NCBI GenBank assembly: GCA_020637815.1
Contig: JACKJS010000002.1
Span: forward strand, 1 to 64,000
DNA length: 64,000 nt
Source: Hyphomicrobiaceae bacterium
Lineage (GTDB): Bacteria; Pseudomonadota; Alphaproteobacteria; Rhizobiales; Methyloligellaceae
Direction of reading: 5' to 3'
The notes beneath the pieces were generated by a model, which saw only the letters and a program-made list of their open reading frames with translations, did no database searches and had not been told where the DNA came from. A program made the translations under genes and the position numbers. Positions 32,653 through 41,668 of this stretch are shown here, piece by piece (within the stretch, counting starts at the first letter, position 1; each line of letters starts with the position of its first letter).

Positions 32653-33480
32653 CTAGAGCCCGTCGGGATAGACCGGCTGCGGCTGGTTCGGAGACGGCGG
32701 CTCGCCCTTGTGAGGCGCTTTCGGCGCGTCTTCCGAAACGGTCGGCGGCACCACGATGGTCTCGGAGTCCTCCTCAACAATCACCGTCTTGCCGTCCGGC
32801 GTGGTGGCCTCCATCACGTCCTCTTCGACGATCCCCTCTGCGGGCGCTTCTCCGGCGGAGTCGTCCATAGCACCGGGTGCGCCGTCCGGATAGACCGGTT
32901 GCGGCTGGTTTGGCGACGGCGGCTCGCCCTTGTGCGGCGCTGTCGGCGCGTCCTCGGAAACCGTAGGCGGCATGACCACGACGCCTTCGGTGACCTCTTC
33001 CTCCATCACGGCGCCGGACTCGTCTGTCGCTGCCGCTTCATCGTCCGGATAGACCGGCTGCGGCTGGTTCGGCGACGGCGGCTCGCCCTTATGCGGCGCT
33101 GTCGGCGCGTCTTCCGAGACGGTCGGCGGAACGACGATGGTCTCCTCCGTCGTCATTTCCTCGACTGCGGGTTCTTCCGCCATCGGCTCTTCGGCGGCGG
33201 GCTCTTCGCTCTCGGTGGCCGCAGGCTTGCTTTCAGGCGCGGGCGGCTCCGTCTCCGCGGCCGGTTGTTCAGCCTCGGAGGCCGCCGGTTCTTCCTCCAT
33301 CACGCCATCGTCGGCAGGCTGCTCGTCGACCGGAACCTCCGCCGACGGCTCGGCGTCCTTCGTGGCATCGTCCGCCGCGGCTGGCGCGGCTTCTTTGGCT
33401 TTGTCGTCGTCCTTCGGCTTTTCGCAGGCCGCGAGCAAACACGCCGCCAGCAAAGCTCCGCCCAAACCCAAATATTTCAT
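32653..33480 (-). CDS. Repeat-bearing lipoprotein
   Basis: A 275-residue predicted lipoprotein: signal with lipobox LLAACLLAAC, where Cys at about residue 19 would be lipidated. It has no folded domain I recognise. About 90 residues of Ala/Glu/Pro low complexity are followed by three near-identical copies of PPTVSEDAPTAPHKGEPP then SPNQPQPVYPD, separated by acidic spacers (MEEEVTEGVV, EEDVMEATTPDGKTVIVEED). The third copy reads KAPHKG. The final residues are PDGL. The polymer-like, Pro-rich, acid-basic composition suggests an extended, disordered tether across the periplasm or at the surface. The repeats have no match I recall. It is the last gene of the MFS/TPM/LemA minus-strand run. Confidence 0.8.
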   Translation of the reverse strand: MKYLGLGGALLAACLLAACEKPKDDDKAKEAAPAAADDATKDAEPSAEVPVDEQPADDGVMEEEPAASEAEQPAAETEPPAPESKPAATESEEPAAEEPMAEEPAVEEMTTEETIVVPPTVSEDAPTAPHKGEPPSPNQPQPVYPDDEAAATDESGAVMEEEVTEGVVVMPPTVSEDAPTAPHKGEPPSPNQPQPVYPDGAPGAMDDSAGEAPAEGIVEEDVMEATTPDGKTVIVEEDSETIVVPPTVSEDAPKAPHKGEPPSPNQPQPVYPDGL

Positions 33481-33697
33481 GATCGCCCCCAGATCGGTGG
33501 ATTTCGCGCACTGTCTCCCAAAGTAAACCCTGTGCGGAGCGTAACGCGAATGCGCGTAAGTTTCCACGGTGCAGTCCTTCGCTGCCCGGTCGGGGTTCAC
33601 ACTCCGGCATGGATATGTGTTCGGTGTGACGGTCGCTAGCGGACCACCACCACGCGTCCCCGGCGCGGCGGCGTGGAACCTCCCGCACTGACGCAGG

Positions 33698-35077
33698 TCA
33701 TCGTGACGTGCGGACCGGAAGCAACAGCAGCAGGCCCACGACGAGGAACACAAGACTGACGGAGATCCCGAGCCGCTGACTGCCCGTGAGTGCGGTGATA
33801 GCGCCAATCGCCAGCGGCGCGGCGAAGGCGGTGATCTTCCCGGAGAAGGCGAAGAACCCAAAGAACTCAGTCGTCTTGTCCGGCGGGCAGATGCGGGCGA
33901 GCAGTGTGCGGCTCGAGGCCTGAACCGGCCCGACCGCAAGGCCGATCAAGACGGCGAAAAACAGCATGGCCTGCTCGCCTGCCGATGCGAACGTTCCAAG
34001 GTCAGGAACTTTCGGCGCCACGGGCACGAAGAAGAGAATTTCGTCGGCATCGACCGACAGAACGCCGATCGCACCGGCAATGAAGATCACGTGCCCAAAA
34101 ATGATGACGGACTTCGAGCCGATCCAGTCGTCCAGCACCCCACCGATGCAGGCGCCGAAAAAGGCACCGATCGTCAGGATGATGCCGAACAAGCCAAGCT
34201 CCGTCGGCCCCCAGCCGAACACGCTGGCCGCGTAGATCCCGCCGAAGGCGAAGACCGCCGCGCCCCCGTCCGCATAGAGCATGCGCGCGAGAAGGAACAA
34301 GGCGACGTTACGATGATGGCGCAGTAAGTCCTTCAGCGAGCGCACCAACTGGCCGAGGCCCGCTCTGATGGGGCTTGCCACGGAGACACCGCCGGACTTG
34401 TCGGGCGTGAACAGAAACATCGGCAAGACGAACACGAGGTACCAAAGGCCCGAAATCGGCCCGACCAGCCTGTCGGCTTCACGCGTGGACGCATCGAGCG
34501 GCACGGCCGGAGCCAAGCCAAGCAGCGTCTTACCAGTGTCGGGGTTCGTCACGAGGAAGCCGGCGACCAATGCGAGACTCGCTAGCCCGCCCGCATAGCC
34601 AACCGCCCAGGCAAGCCCCGACAGCGTGCCGAGCCGCCGCTCCGAGATCAGCCCCGGCATCATTGCGTTGTTGAACACCGTGGCGAGTTCGACGCCGAGC
34701 GTGGCGAGACCGAAGGAGAACAGCACGATAGGCACGGCGGCTGTCGCGCCGGGCACGGCGAACCACAATCCGCACAGCCCCAGGACCATCATCACCGAGA
34801 AGCCCGCGATCCACGGTTTGCGCGGCAAACCAGCATCGGCAATCGCCCCCAACACCGGCGCCAGCGCGGCCGCCGCGAGCTGCGCGGCGCCGGTCGCATA
34901 GGCCCATAGCGACTGGGCGTGCGCCGGATCGTCCATGAACCCATTCACGAAATAGGGCGCGAACAGGAAGGTGACGACCAGCGTGTAGTAGGGCTGGGTA
35001 GCCCAATCGAATAGGGCCCATCCGATCAGTCCGCGCTTGCGAGCCGGCTTCGCGGCATTAGGCAAGCTTTGCGGCAT
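33698..35077 (-). CDS. MFS transporter, UMF1/Atg22-like family
   Basis: A 459-residue, 12-helix inner-membrane transporter. It starts KRGLIGWALFDWATQPYYTLVVTFLFAPYF (cited as WALFDWATQPYYTLV), the hallmark of the UMF1 family (N-terminal WxxYDW..P..), continues with LAPVLGAIADAGLPRKPW and ends PVRTSR after the twelfth helix. The Arg/Lys loops between helices 2 and 3 (LPRKPW) and the central loop (LLGLAPAVPLDASTREADRL) are as expected. The substrate is unknown; members are thought to export amino acids or drugs. It overlaps the TPM gene upstream by 20 bases, so the two are likely coupled. Confidence 0.9.
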   Translation of the reverse strand: MPQSLPNAAKPARKRGLIGWALFDWATQPYYTLVVTFLFAPYFVNGFMDDPAHAQSLWAYATGAAQLAAAALAPVLGAIADAGLPRKPWIAGFSVMMVLGLCGLWFAVPGATAAVPIVLFSFGLATLGVELATVFNNAMMPGLISERRLGTLSGLAWAVGYAGGLASLALVAGFLVTNPDTGKTLLGLAPAVPLDASTREADRLVGPISGLWYLVFVLPMFLFTPDKSGGVSVASPIRAGLGQLVRSLKDLLRHHRNVALFLLARMLYADGGAAVFAFGGIYAASVFGWGPTELGLFGIILTIGAFFGACIGGVLDDWIGSKSVIIFGHVIFIAGAIGVLSVDADEILFFVPVAPKVPDLGTFASAGEQAMLFFAVLIGLAVGPVQASSRTLLARICPPDKTTEFFGFFAFSGKITAFAAPLAIGAITALTGSQRLGISVSLVFLVVGLLLLLPVRTSR

Positions 35078-35690
35078 CGAGCACGATCAAATGGTTCGGG
35101 AGTTCATCCTCCCCGAGCGGCCCTGGCGGGAAGTGCTCGGCGAGTATCTTGCCTGCCGTCCCGATGGCATCGACAAACCCTTGCACGCGGTCGCCCCTGC
35201 CGATGTCCGCCGTAAGCTTGTCGATGAGATCGTCCCAGACGCGGTGCTGGACTTTTTCGTAGATGCCGCTATCGGCGATCACCTCGGCGAAGCGTTCTGC
35301 GACCGATACGTAAATGAGCACGCCCGTGCGACCCTTCGTGGTGTGCAGATCCTGCGCCAGGAACTGTTCGATGGCCCGCAGATGCGCGCGCGATTGTTTC
35401 AGCCGGCGGGGTGCGATTGCGACGCGCAGCGGCCGCCATTGCGCGGCGAGGACCCCGAGCGCGAAGACGCCGAGCTGGATCAGATAGACATACTCGATCG
35501 GCCATTTGGTGAGGTGGATCAGCGGCAGCGGCACGAACAGTGCGATCAACGCCATGCACAGCAGCGCGTAGAAGTAGTACCCGGACGAAGACGGGGCTAC
35601 GACCACGACGATCTCGCCGCTGGTCGTCTTTTCGGCGCTGGTGATCGCATCGGCAATCAGAACATGTTCCTCGCGGGTGAAAGGCTTCAT
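35058..35690 (-). CDS. TPM-domain membrane protein
   Basis: A 210-residue protein with a TPM (Psb32/YgcG) fold. It begins EEHVLIADAITSAEKTTSGEIVVVVAP, has two transmembrane helices at about residues 37-58 and 66-85, and continues with the TPM helices and strands TGVLIYVSVAERFAEVIADSGI and DRVQGFVDAIGTAGKILAEHFP. In contrast to the upstream secreted TPM gene it has no signal peptide. TPM proteins pair with LemA in many bacteria. Role unknown, possibly assembly or repair of membrane complexes. Confidence 0.88.
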   Translation of the reverse strand: MKPFTREEHVLIADAITSAEKTTSGEIVVVVAPSSSGYYFYALLCMALIALFVPLPLIHLTKWPIEYVYLIQLGVFALGVLAAQWRPLRVAIAPRRLKQSRAHLRAIEQFLAQDLHTTKGRTGVLIYVSVAERFAEVIADSGIYEKVQHRVWDDLIDKLTADIGRGDRVQGFVDAIGTAGKILAEHFPPGPLGEDELPNHLIVLDAAKLA

Positions 35691-35791
35691 CGTTCAAAGT
35701 CTTCCTAGAGGAGGCACCGGAACGCGCCCGCGCACACTATGGCGATAATGATCGGCTTTGGAACCGGCAATGTGAGACACGCCTTGCGCCT

Positions 35792-36574
35792 CTACCAGCT
35801 TCCGGAGGAGCCGCCGCCGCCGAAACTGCCGCCGCCTCCGGAGAATCCGCCGCCGCCGCCGCCGCCGCTCCAACCACCGCCGCCGCCGCCCCAGCTCGAG
35901 CGCCCGCCGCGCCCCGTGCCCGGCGTGACCACGGCGCCTTTGCTCGACAGGTACATGATCAGAATGAAAATCGTGATGAAGAACAGGACCGTGAACCAGT
36001 CGATCGGTGCCTGATCCGCATCGCGGCGGACACTTGCGCGCCGTTCGAGTTCGGCCACATCGCCTGTCAGCGCGAGTTCGATGTTCTCCACACCGTCCTT
36101 GATGCCGCCGGAAAAGTCGCCGCTCCGGAACCTTGGCAGAATTGCATTGTCGATGATGATCCGCGACAGAGCGTCGGTGAGGATGGGTTCGAGCCCATAG
36201 CCCACTTCGATCCTAACCTTGCGTTCGTTCGGAGCGACGATGAGCAAAACGCCGTTGTTCAGTTCCTTGGTGCCAATGCCCCAATGGCGGCCCAGCCGGT
36301 AGCCGTAGTCCTCGATTGTGTAGCCCTGCAAAGAGGGCAGCGTGACCACCACGACCTGATCCGAGCTCTTTTCCTCGAGCTGCTTCAGACTCTGGGCGAG
36401 GTCCCGCTTATCCTCGGGGCTCAAGAGGTTGGCGTCGTCGACCACTCGCCCCGTAAGCGCAGGAAAGGTCGGGTCGGCCAGCGCCGGGCGCGGCCCGGCG
36501 GCAAGACAGACGAGGGCGGCCAGGAGGCAGAGCAGACCGCCTAGGCTCACTCTGCGCTGGAAGGATGCAGCCAT
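35792..36574 (-). CDS. Secreted TPM-domain protein with Gly-rich tail
   Basis: A 260-residue exported protein: signal peptide (LGGLLCLLAALVCLAAGPRPALA), then a TPM domain (GRVVDDANLLSPEDKRDLAQSL, SDQVVVVTLPSLQGYTIEDYGYRLGRHWGIGTKELNNGVLLIVAPNERKVRIEVG; cited as VVTLPSLQGYTIEDYG and KVRIEVGYGLE), one transmembrane helix at about residues 196-216 and a 40-residue Gly/Ser/Trp-rich C-terminus. The last part is encoded by a long GGC/GGN run that appears on the plus strand as a CCG repeat. It sits between LemA and a second TPM gene; the pair plus LemA is a recurrent set. Confidence 0.92.
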   Translation of the reverse strand: MAASFQRRVSLGGLLCLLAALVCLAAGPRPALADPTFPALTGRVVDDANLLSPEDKRDLAQSLKQLEEKSSDQVVVVTLPSLQGYTIEDYGYRLGRHWGIGTKELNNGVLLIVAPNERKVRIEVGYGLEPILTDALSRIIIDNAILPRFRSGDFSGGIKDGVENIELALTGDVAELERRASVRRDADQAPIDWFTVLFFITIFILIMYLSSKGAVVTPGTGRGGRSSWGGGGGGWSGGGGGGGFSGGGGSFGGGGSSGSW

Positions 36575-36610
36575 GGAGACCCCGGTTGGCGAGACCTTCG
36601 GAAAGGACCG

Positions 36611-37222
36611 CTAGAACTCCACCTTGGGGGCCTTGGTCGTCTCCTCGGCAACAGAGAAGTTCTGCATCGGCTTCAGATCCGAATACAGGACCATGTGCCA
36701 AATCCGGCCCGGGAAGGTCCGCAATTCGGTGTTGTAGTCCTGAACCGCCGCGATGTAGTCGCGACGAGCGATGGCGATCCTGTTCTCGGTGCCCTCGAGT
36801 TGCGATTGAAGCGCGAGGAAGTTCTGGTTGGATTTGAGATCCGGATAGCGCTCCACGACGACGAGCAAGCGGCCCAGAGCGCCGGAAAGAGAATTCTGCG
36901 CATCCTGAAACTTGTCGAAGGCCTCCTTGTTCGTGAGGATGTCCTTCGGGATTTGCATCTGGGTGGCCTTCGCCCGGGCCTCGACCACGTCCGTCAGCAC
37001 TTTGCTTTCCTGATCGGCGAAGCCCTTCACGGTCTTCACCAGATTGGGGATGAGATCGGACCGGCGCTGATATTGATTCAGCACCTCGCTCCACGCCGCC
37101 TTCGCCCGTTCGTCGAGCGTCGGGATGGTGTTGATCCCGCAACCGGCCAGCAACACCGACAGAAGCATCACGACACTGGCGCGGCCAGCCATGCCGCCCC
37201 ACAACCTCGCCAAGACCTGCAT
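36611..37222 (-). CDS. LemA family protein with lipobox
   Basis: A 203-residue LemA protein. GAGGAGGGG precedes ATG 37222, which decides the start. The N-terminal hydrophobic segment ends LLSVLLAGCG, a lipobox, so this LemA is probably lipid-anchored rather than a single-pass protein. The helical core has NQYQRRSDLIPNLVKTVKGFADQE (cited as RRSDLIPNLVKTV), the hallmark of LemA, and YPDLKSNQNFLALQSQLEGTENRIAIARRDY (cited as LEGTENRIAIARRDY) and VQDYNTELRTFP. Role not established; partners of TPM-domain proteins. Confidence 0.94.
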   Translation of the reverse strand: MQVLARLWGGMAGRASVVMLLSVLLAGCGINTIPTLDERAKAAWSEVLNQYQRRSDLIPNLVKTVKGFADQESKVLTDVVEARAKATQMQIPKDILTNKEAFDKFQDAQNSLSGALGRLLVVVERYPDLKSNQNFLALQSQLEGTENRIAIARRDYIAAVQDYNTELRTFPGRIWHMVLYSDLKPMQNFSVAEETTKAPKVEF

Positions 37223-37596
37223 GGCGTCTCCCCTCCTCACGCGAGCCGAAGCCCTTCTCAACTCAAGGCTTCGTCTAGTTATAGCCTACGCCGTTGACAA
37301 GCGGTACCGCGCGGAAGATCGCGACTTACGGCGCATTTGGACCCGCTTTGGTGTTGCGCGAATGAGACAGCCGCGAACTTTCTCGATGCCGCGACGGGGT
37401 CTGCGTCAGACTCCCTCTTCCCTTCCAGCGCCTGAGGCACCAACTAAGTGCGGGCCACGGCAGTACTTTTTCCACAGGGGGCGGGACGGCCACGCGCCGG
37501 TGTAAGTCTCGGTGGCCGTTAGTCAATCCGAAGGCTTTGCTAGTCAAAGTTGGAGGCCTCTTTTAGGCTGATTCGTGAGTCGTTTTGGGGGCTCTT
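37223..37596. other. Divergent intergenic region, 374 bases
   Basis: No gene is apparent. It separates the divergent lemA and L,D-transpeptidase starts and must hold both promoters. TTGACA is at about 37294-37299, but no good -10 box lies 16-18 bases further. The 60 bases before the transpeptidase are relatively A+T-rich. No stem-loop with a U run was seen. Confidence 0.4.
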
Positions 37597-39684
37597 ATGA
37601 GCACAGTCGCGGTGTTGCGTTGGCGTAAGACCTGGACCAGATGGGCGGGCGCCGATATGCAAACCCTTTTTCGAATTTCGACCTTTGCCAGCGCTGCGGT
37701 GCTCGCGGCGGCCCTTTGGGCTGCGCCTGCCGTAGCCGAGGACGATTCCGTGGGCACAAGCCCCGACGATCCGATGACGATCATCATCTCGTTGCCCAAC
37801 CAGAAGGCCCACATCTATCGCGGCACCTCGCTGATCACGACGACGGCCGTCTCGACCGGAAAGCGGGGTCATTCCACCAAGCCCGGCATTTACAGCATTC
37901 TGGAAAAACGCCGCCGCCACTACTCCAATCTCTACGGCGGCGCACCCATGCCGTGGATGCAGCGTCTGACCTGGACCGGGACCGCGCTCCATGCCGGCGT
38001 CGTGCCCGGCTACCCGGCCTCTCATGGTTGCGTGCGTCTGCCCTACTCGTTCGCTCCCAAGCTGTTTTCCATGACCGAAGTCGGCGAGCAGGTTGTCGTG
38101 GCGCACAGCATGTTGAGCCCGAAGCCGATCACGCACCCCGCCCTGTTTCAACCGCTCCCGCCACCGATGCCGCCAGAACTCGTGACGCAGGAGAACGAGC
38201 GCGCCAAACCCATGCGCAAGTCGAGCATTGAGGTGACGCCCGGCAAGACATTCGGCAACCAGGTCATCCTCGCTAAGGCGACGGCCTTGAGACCGAAGCA
38301 GACCGGCATGGGCAACGCGTCCGCCAAACTCGCTTTGATCCCCGAAACGACCGGATCGATCACGCCGGCCCAGAGCTTTTCGGGCTCGCTCGACGACACC
38401 ACGCATCACGCGATCGACCCAGGCGCCGCGCCGTTCATGGGCAGTGGCGCTCATGCCGTTGCAGCAAAGCCCCGTATGAGGTCCGGCACCAGCCCGGTGG
38501 CTGCCGAACGATCTGACGACTTCATGAAGCACCAGGATCGCTTGGTGGATCGCAAGGCGCCAAAAGAGCAAGACCGGCTGACCGCAAAAGACGAACTGGC
38601 TGCGGAGAACCCAGAGGATGCCGAGTCTTTCGAGGCCGCGTCTCTTACGGAGCCTGCCGAAATTGCTGAGCCGGCCTCATCCGAGATTCTCGATGAGACG
38701 CCGGCACTCGACAGCACCGAAGCCGAGAGCGACGCAACCGACACGCCCGGAATTGCCGAAGATGCAGAGCCCGACGCCCAGCCGATCCTGACGGTCTCGG
38801 CCGATCCGGTACAGGCAAAGGCGCAGAAGCCCCTCGAAGTCTCTCTTTCGGTGCTCGGCGTGAACGATCATCCACCCGCTCCGTTGGAGCGCCCCTCGGT
38901 GATGGTCTCGCACCTCACCGCCGGAATAGCCGCCGCCGCCGTGGAGGCAGCCGAGCCTCTGTCCAAAGAGCCGTTGCGCATCCTCGTCACCCGGCGGACC
39001 GAGCGCGACCGTACGGTCGACGTGCAATACATGCTGTCGGATTTGGGTTATCTGGCGCCGCAGAGTTTCGACGGCACGCGCGGTGCGGCCACTGTCCGGG
39101 CGCTCAAGACGTTCCAGAAGGACAACGAATTGCCCGAGACGGGCGCGCTTACCGAAGACGTGATCAAGAAGATCTACGAGGTTGCCGGAAAGACGGAGCC
39201 GCCGGAGGGTCAACTCTTCGTGCGCCAGAAATTCGCAAGCGTCTTTTCGGCGCCCGTGAGCATCGCCGACCCGGACAAGCCCCTCGGCACGCATCTGTTC
39301 ACGGTCATGCATTTCGCCCCCGGCGCCACCGAGGCCAACTGGACGGCCATCAGCCTGAACGACAAGGAAACCGCCGAGTCCGTTCTCAACCGGATCGAGA
39401 TTCCCGACGACGTCCGGCAGAAGATTTCTGAGCGCCTGACGCCGGGCTCGTCGTTGATCGTGGCCGACACCGCGATCAATTCGGCCGCGCTGCCAAAGGG
39501 TGCGGACTTCCTCGTGTGGGACAACAGCAAGGGGGCGGCGGTGCAGCGCGCAAGCGTTTCACCCCAACCGAGCCAGCGCGCCTCGACCCAGCGCCGCGCC
39601 GCGCCGTCCTATGCGCGCCAGCGGAACGCCCGCCAGCGCTATTCACGGCAGTCGTCCCAGCGCCGCGGGTTCTTCCCTTTCTAG
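37597..39684 (+). CDS. Large L,D-transpeptidase with peptidoglycan-binding domain
   Basis: A 695-residue exported protein. The ATG at 37597 is used, with GGGG six bases upstream. After a signal-like hydrophobic stretch (about residues 30-48) comes a YkuD catalytic domain with ALHAGVVPGYPASHGCVRLPYSF, where SHGCVR holds the catalytic Cys and the upstream His. Residues about 200-460 are low-complexity and disordered. A PG_binding_1 domain lies at about 460-530 (VQYMLSDLGYLAPQSFDGTRGAATVRALKTFQKDN; cited as LSDLGYLAPQSFDG). A C-terminal Arg/Ser/Gln-rich tail ends the protein. It probably forms 3-3 crosslinks or attaches proteins to peptidoglycan. Confidence 0.92.
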   Translation: MSTVAVLRWRKTWTRWAGADMQTLFRISTFASAAVLAAALWAAPAVAEDDSVGTSPDDPMTIIISLPNQKAHIYRGTSLITTTAVSTGKRGHSTKPGIYSILEKRRRHYSNLYGGAPMPWMQRLTWTGTALHAGVVPGYPASHGCVRLPYSFAPKLFSMTEVGEQVVVAHSMLSPKPITHPALFQPLPPPMPPELVTQENERAKPMRKSSIEVTPGKTFGNQVILAKATALRPKQTGMGNASAKLALIPETTGSITPAQSFSGSLDDTTHHAIDPGAAPFMGSGAHAVAAKPRMRSGTSPVAAERSDDFMKHQDRLVDRKAPKEQDRLTAKDELAAENPEDAESFEAASLTEPAEIAEPASSEILDETPALDSTEAESDATDTPGIAEDAEPDAQPILTVSADPVQAKAQKPLEVSLSVLGVNDHPPAPLERPSVMVSHLTAGIAAAAVEAAEPLSKEPLRILVTRRTERDRTVDVQYMLSDLGYLAPQSFDGTRGAATVRALKTFQKDNELPETGALTEDVIKKIYEVAGKTEPPEGQLFVRQKFASVFSAPVSIADPDKPLGTHLFTVMHFAPGATEANWTAISLNDKETAESVLNRIEIPDDVRQKISERLTPGSSLIVADTAINSAALPKGADFLVWDNSKGAAVQRASVSPQPSQRASTQRRAAPSYARQRNARQRYSRQSSQRRGFFPF

Positions 39685-39729
39685 CCTTTCGGCACGGCAG
39701 ACTCACTGGCTGAGCCGCTCCGGCGCAGC

Positions 39730-41085
39730 TCAGAGCGACTCCCATTGGGTGACGCCGTCCTGGTGTTGGAGCAGTCCGAGTTCGCCAGGCGCAAGTGCCG
39801 GAACCAGCCCGGCGCGGTACGCCAAGGCCGTGAGCAGCGCCTGATCTCTGCGATGATTAGCCCGATCGGCGCCGGCGGGAGCGATGCACTGTTGGATCGA
39901 GGCGTAGTGCGCCCAATCCTCAAGGAGCTGGCGAGCCTTGGCGTTCCGCAAATAGAACGCCACCGTACCAGCTTGCAATGTCCAAGCCTTGTATTTCCAG
40001 TCGTGAGGCAATTGGAAAAAATCGAGCATAGACGGATGAACCCAATCGCCGAAATACCAATAGCCGATCGGTGAGTAAAAGCCGTTGTACAGCGCCGCAT
40101 GCCGAAGGCGCGTCAACTTTTCGGTGACGATGGTGCCGGCGTCCAACCAGCAAACGATGTTGTCCGGCCGCTCCTGGGCCACCTCCCGGACGATGGCCGG
40201 CTTCCACGCGAATTCGCCCGCGTTGGTGGAGATGTCGAAGAACGCGGGATAGCGCTCGAAATCGAAACGTCGCAGCGGAAAGTGCGCTTCGATCCGGCGG
40301 CAAATGTCATCGTCCAGGCCGAGGTCGTAGACGATTACCTCCGTCCCTGGCTCATGCTTCTGAATGCTCCGAAGAAATCTGAGCAGCGGCGCGGCATGGT
40401 TCTGGCTTGCGCCGGTTACGATCGTGAACGGAGGGACTGGTTTCCGGCGTCTCGCATATTCGTAGCGAACGCGATTGACCACGACTCGAGCCCAGTGATC
40501 GCTCGACCGCATGGGAATCCAACGTTCATCGTTCATGGTCCGATCCGCGAACGGTATTTTCGTGTAAGTGCGCCGGGACGCCTTGTTGGCGCGTCGGAGA
40601 ATCGCGATGCTTTCGGCGATCCTCTGCTTCTCCGAGGGCTGGCGCCGGAATTCGTAACCCGCTTCCGCCAGCGTGTCGGCGTCCACATCGCGCAGGACCG
40701 CGATACTTTCGGCAAGGCGTTGCTGTTGCGAGGGGTTGCGGCGGAGTTCGTATCCGGCACTGGCGAACAGATCGACGTCCGCGTCGCGCAGGAACCTGAC
40801 GCTCTCCGAGATCCGCTGCTTTTGCGACGGCTTGCGCCGGAGTTCGTACCCGGCCGCCGACAAGACCTCTCCGTCCACGCGGCGCAGCACGTCGATCGCC
40901 GCGGCGATGCGTTGACTTTCAGGGAGACGATCCCGGGGCTCATGTGCGGCTGTGAGCCGTGCATTCTTGTCCGCCTCGCGCAACACCTTGATGCTCTCGG
41001 CGAGGCGTTGCCTCTCCGAAGGGGCGCGCCGAAGCTCGTATCCGGCGGCGTTCACTAGTCCCTTGATGAGGGATTTGAGTCCCAT
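39730..41085 (-). CDS. Glycosyltransferase-like protein with five 32-residue repeats
   Basis: A 451-residue protein; the ATG at 41085 with GGGAAAG upstream is preferred. Residues about 13-172 are five tandem copies of a 32-residue unit of the form AAGYELRRxPSEKQRIAESIxxLR (the second copy, AAHEPRDRLPESQRIAAAIDVLRR, is degenerate), each likely a helical hairpin. From about 225 onward the protein has the look of a glycosyltransferase: PFTIVTGASQNHAAPLLRFLRS, EVIVYDLGLDDDICRR, NIVCWLDAGTIV with an Asp-x-Asp-like pair region, FAWKPAIVREVA and GTVAFYLRNAKARQLLEDWAHYA. The repeats precede it in the same reading frame. Substrate unknown. Confidence 0.75.
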   Translation of the reverse strand: MGLKSLIKGLVNAAGYELRRAPSERQRLAESIKVLREADKNARLTAAHEPRDRLPESQRIAAAIDVLRRVDGEVLSAAGYELRRKPSQKQRISESVRFLRDADVDLFASAGYELRRNPSQQQRLAESIAVLRDVDADTLAEAGYEFRRQPSEKQRIAESIAILRRANKASRRTYTKIPFADRTMNDERWIPMRSSDHWARVVVNRVRYEYARRRKPVPPFTIVTGASQNHAAPLLRFLRSIQKHEPGTEVIVYDLGLDDDICRRIEAHFPLRRFDFERYPAFFDISTNAGEFAWKPAIVREVAQERPDNIVCWLDAGTIVTEKLTRLRHAALYNGFYSPIGYWYFGDWVHPSMLDFFQLPHDWKYKAWTLQAGTVAFYLRNAKARQLLEDWAHYASIQQCIAPAGADRANHRRDQALLTALAYRAGLVPALAPGELGLLQHQDGVTQWESL

Positions 41086-41418
41086 GCTGCTTTCCCACAG
41101 ACCGCCCGCCGCTCTCGACAACGGATGCGCGTTCTCGACCTCCGCCCCTCTCCTGGACGTTTCACATCAATTAGTTTGGCTTGCCGATGAGTGGTTCAGG
41201 ATGACGAGCGACGGAGCGCCAGGATATCAACTAGAGGTTCGCCTTGAGTCAACCGCCGCCGCCCTTGGGCTGCCTTCGACACGAGGAACGCGGCCAAGGA
41301 CCCGCCTCTGGGCTGTCCTCAAGGCCGCTCACGCGATCCCGCTTGGACGAACCCGTCGTCCCTCGGCTCCCATTAGCCAAACGCGAAATCTGCCGGCCGC
41401 TCAACATGTCGGAAATTT
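41086..41418. other. Intergenic region, 333 bases
   Basis: No credible gene, hairpin with U run or repeat is seen between the start of the repeat-containing gene and tRNA-Gly. The 5' regions of both would lie here, as both read leftward. Confidence 0.4.
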
Positions 41419-41493
41419 TGGAGCGGGCGATGGGATTCGAACCCACGACCCCAACCTTGGCAAGGTTGTGCTCTACCCCTGAGCTACACCCGC
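41419..41493 (-). tRNA. tRNA-Gly (anticodon GCC)
   Basis: The minus strand folds as a 75-base tRNA with encoded CCA: acceptor GCGGGTG with CGCCCGC (one U-G), D arm TAGCTCAGGGGTAGAGC, anticodon stem-loop ACAACC-TTGCCAA-GGTTGG giving GCC, and T loop TTCGAATC. It reads Gly codons GGC and GGU. Confidence 0.97.
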
Positions 41494-41668
41494 ACTCCAA
41501 ACCACCGGTCAGCCTTGAATTTCAAGTCCGTGGGTGGTCATTTGCCACACAAGTCGCCTTGTAGTGGATCGCGCCGGAACTGTCTACTCGGACCCGCAGC
41601 GCCACGGCCAGAACAGAGTTACGCCCCTGCCGAGGGGCCCCAATTAAAGGAACCCCGCACCAAACGCA

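Noticed and set aside
35739..36014. Proline-run open frame on the plus strand
   Set aside because: It is the complement of the Gly-rich tail of the TPM protein.
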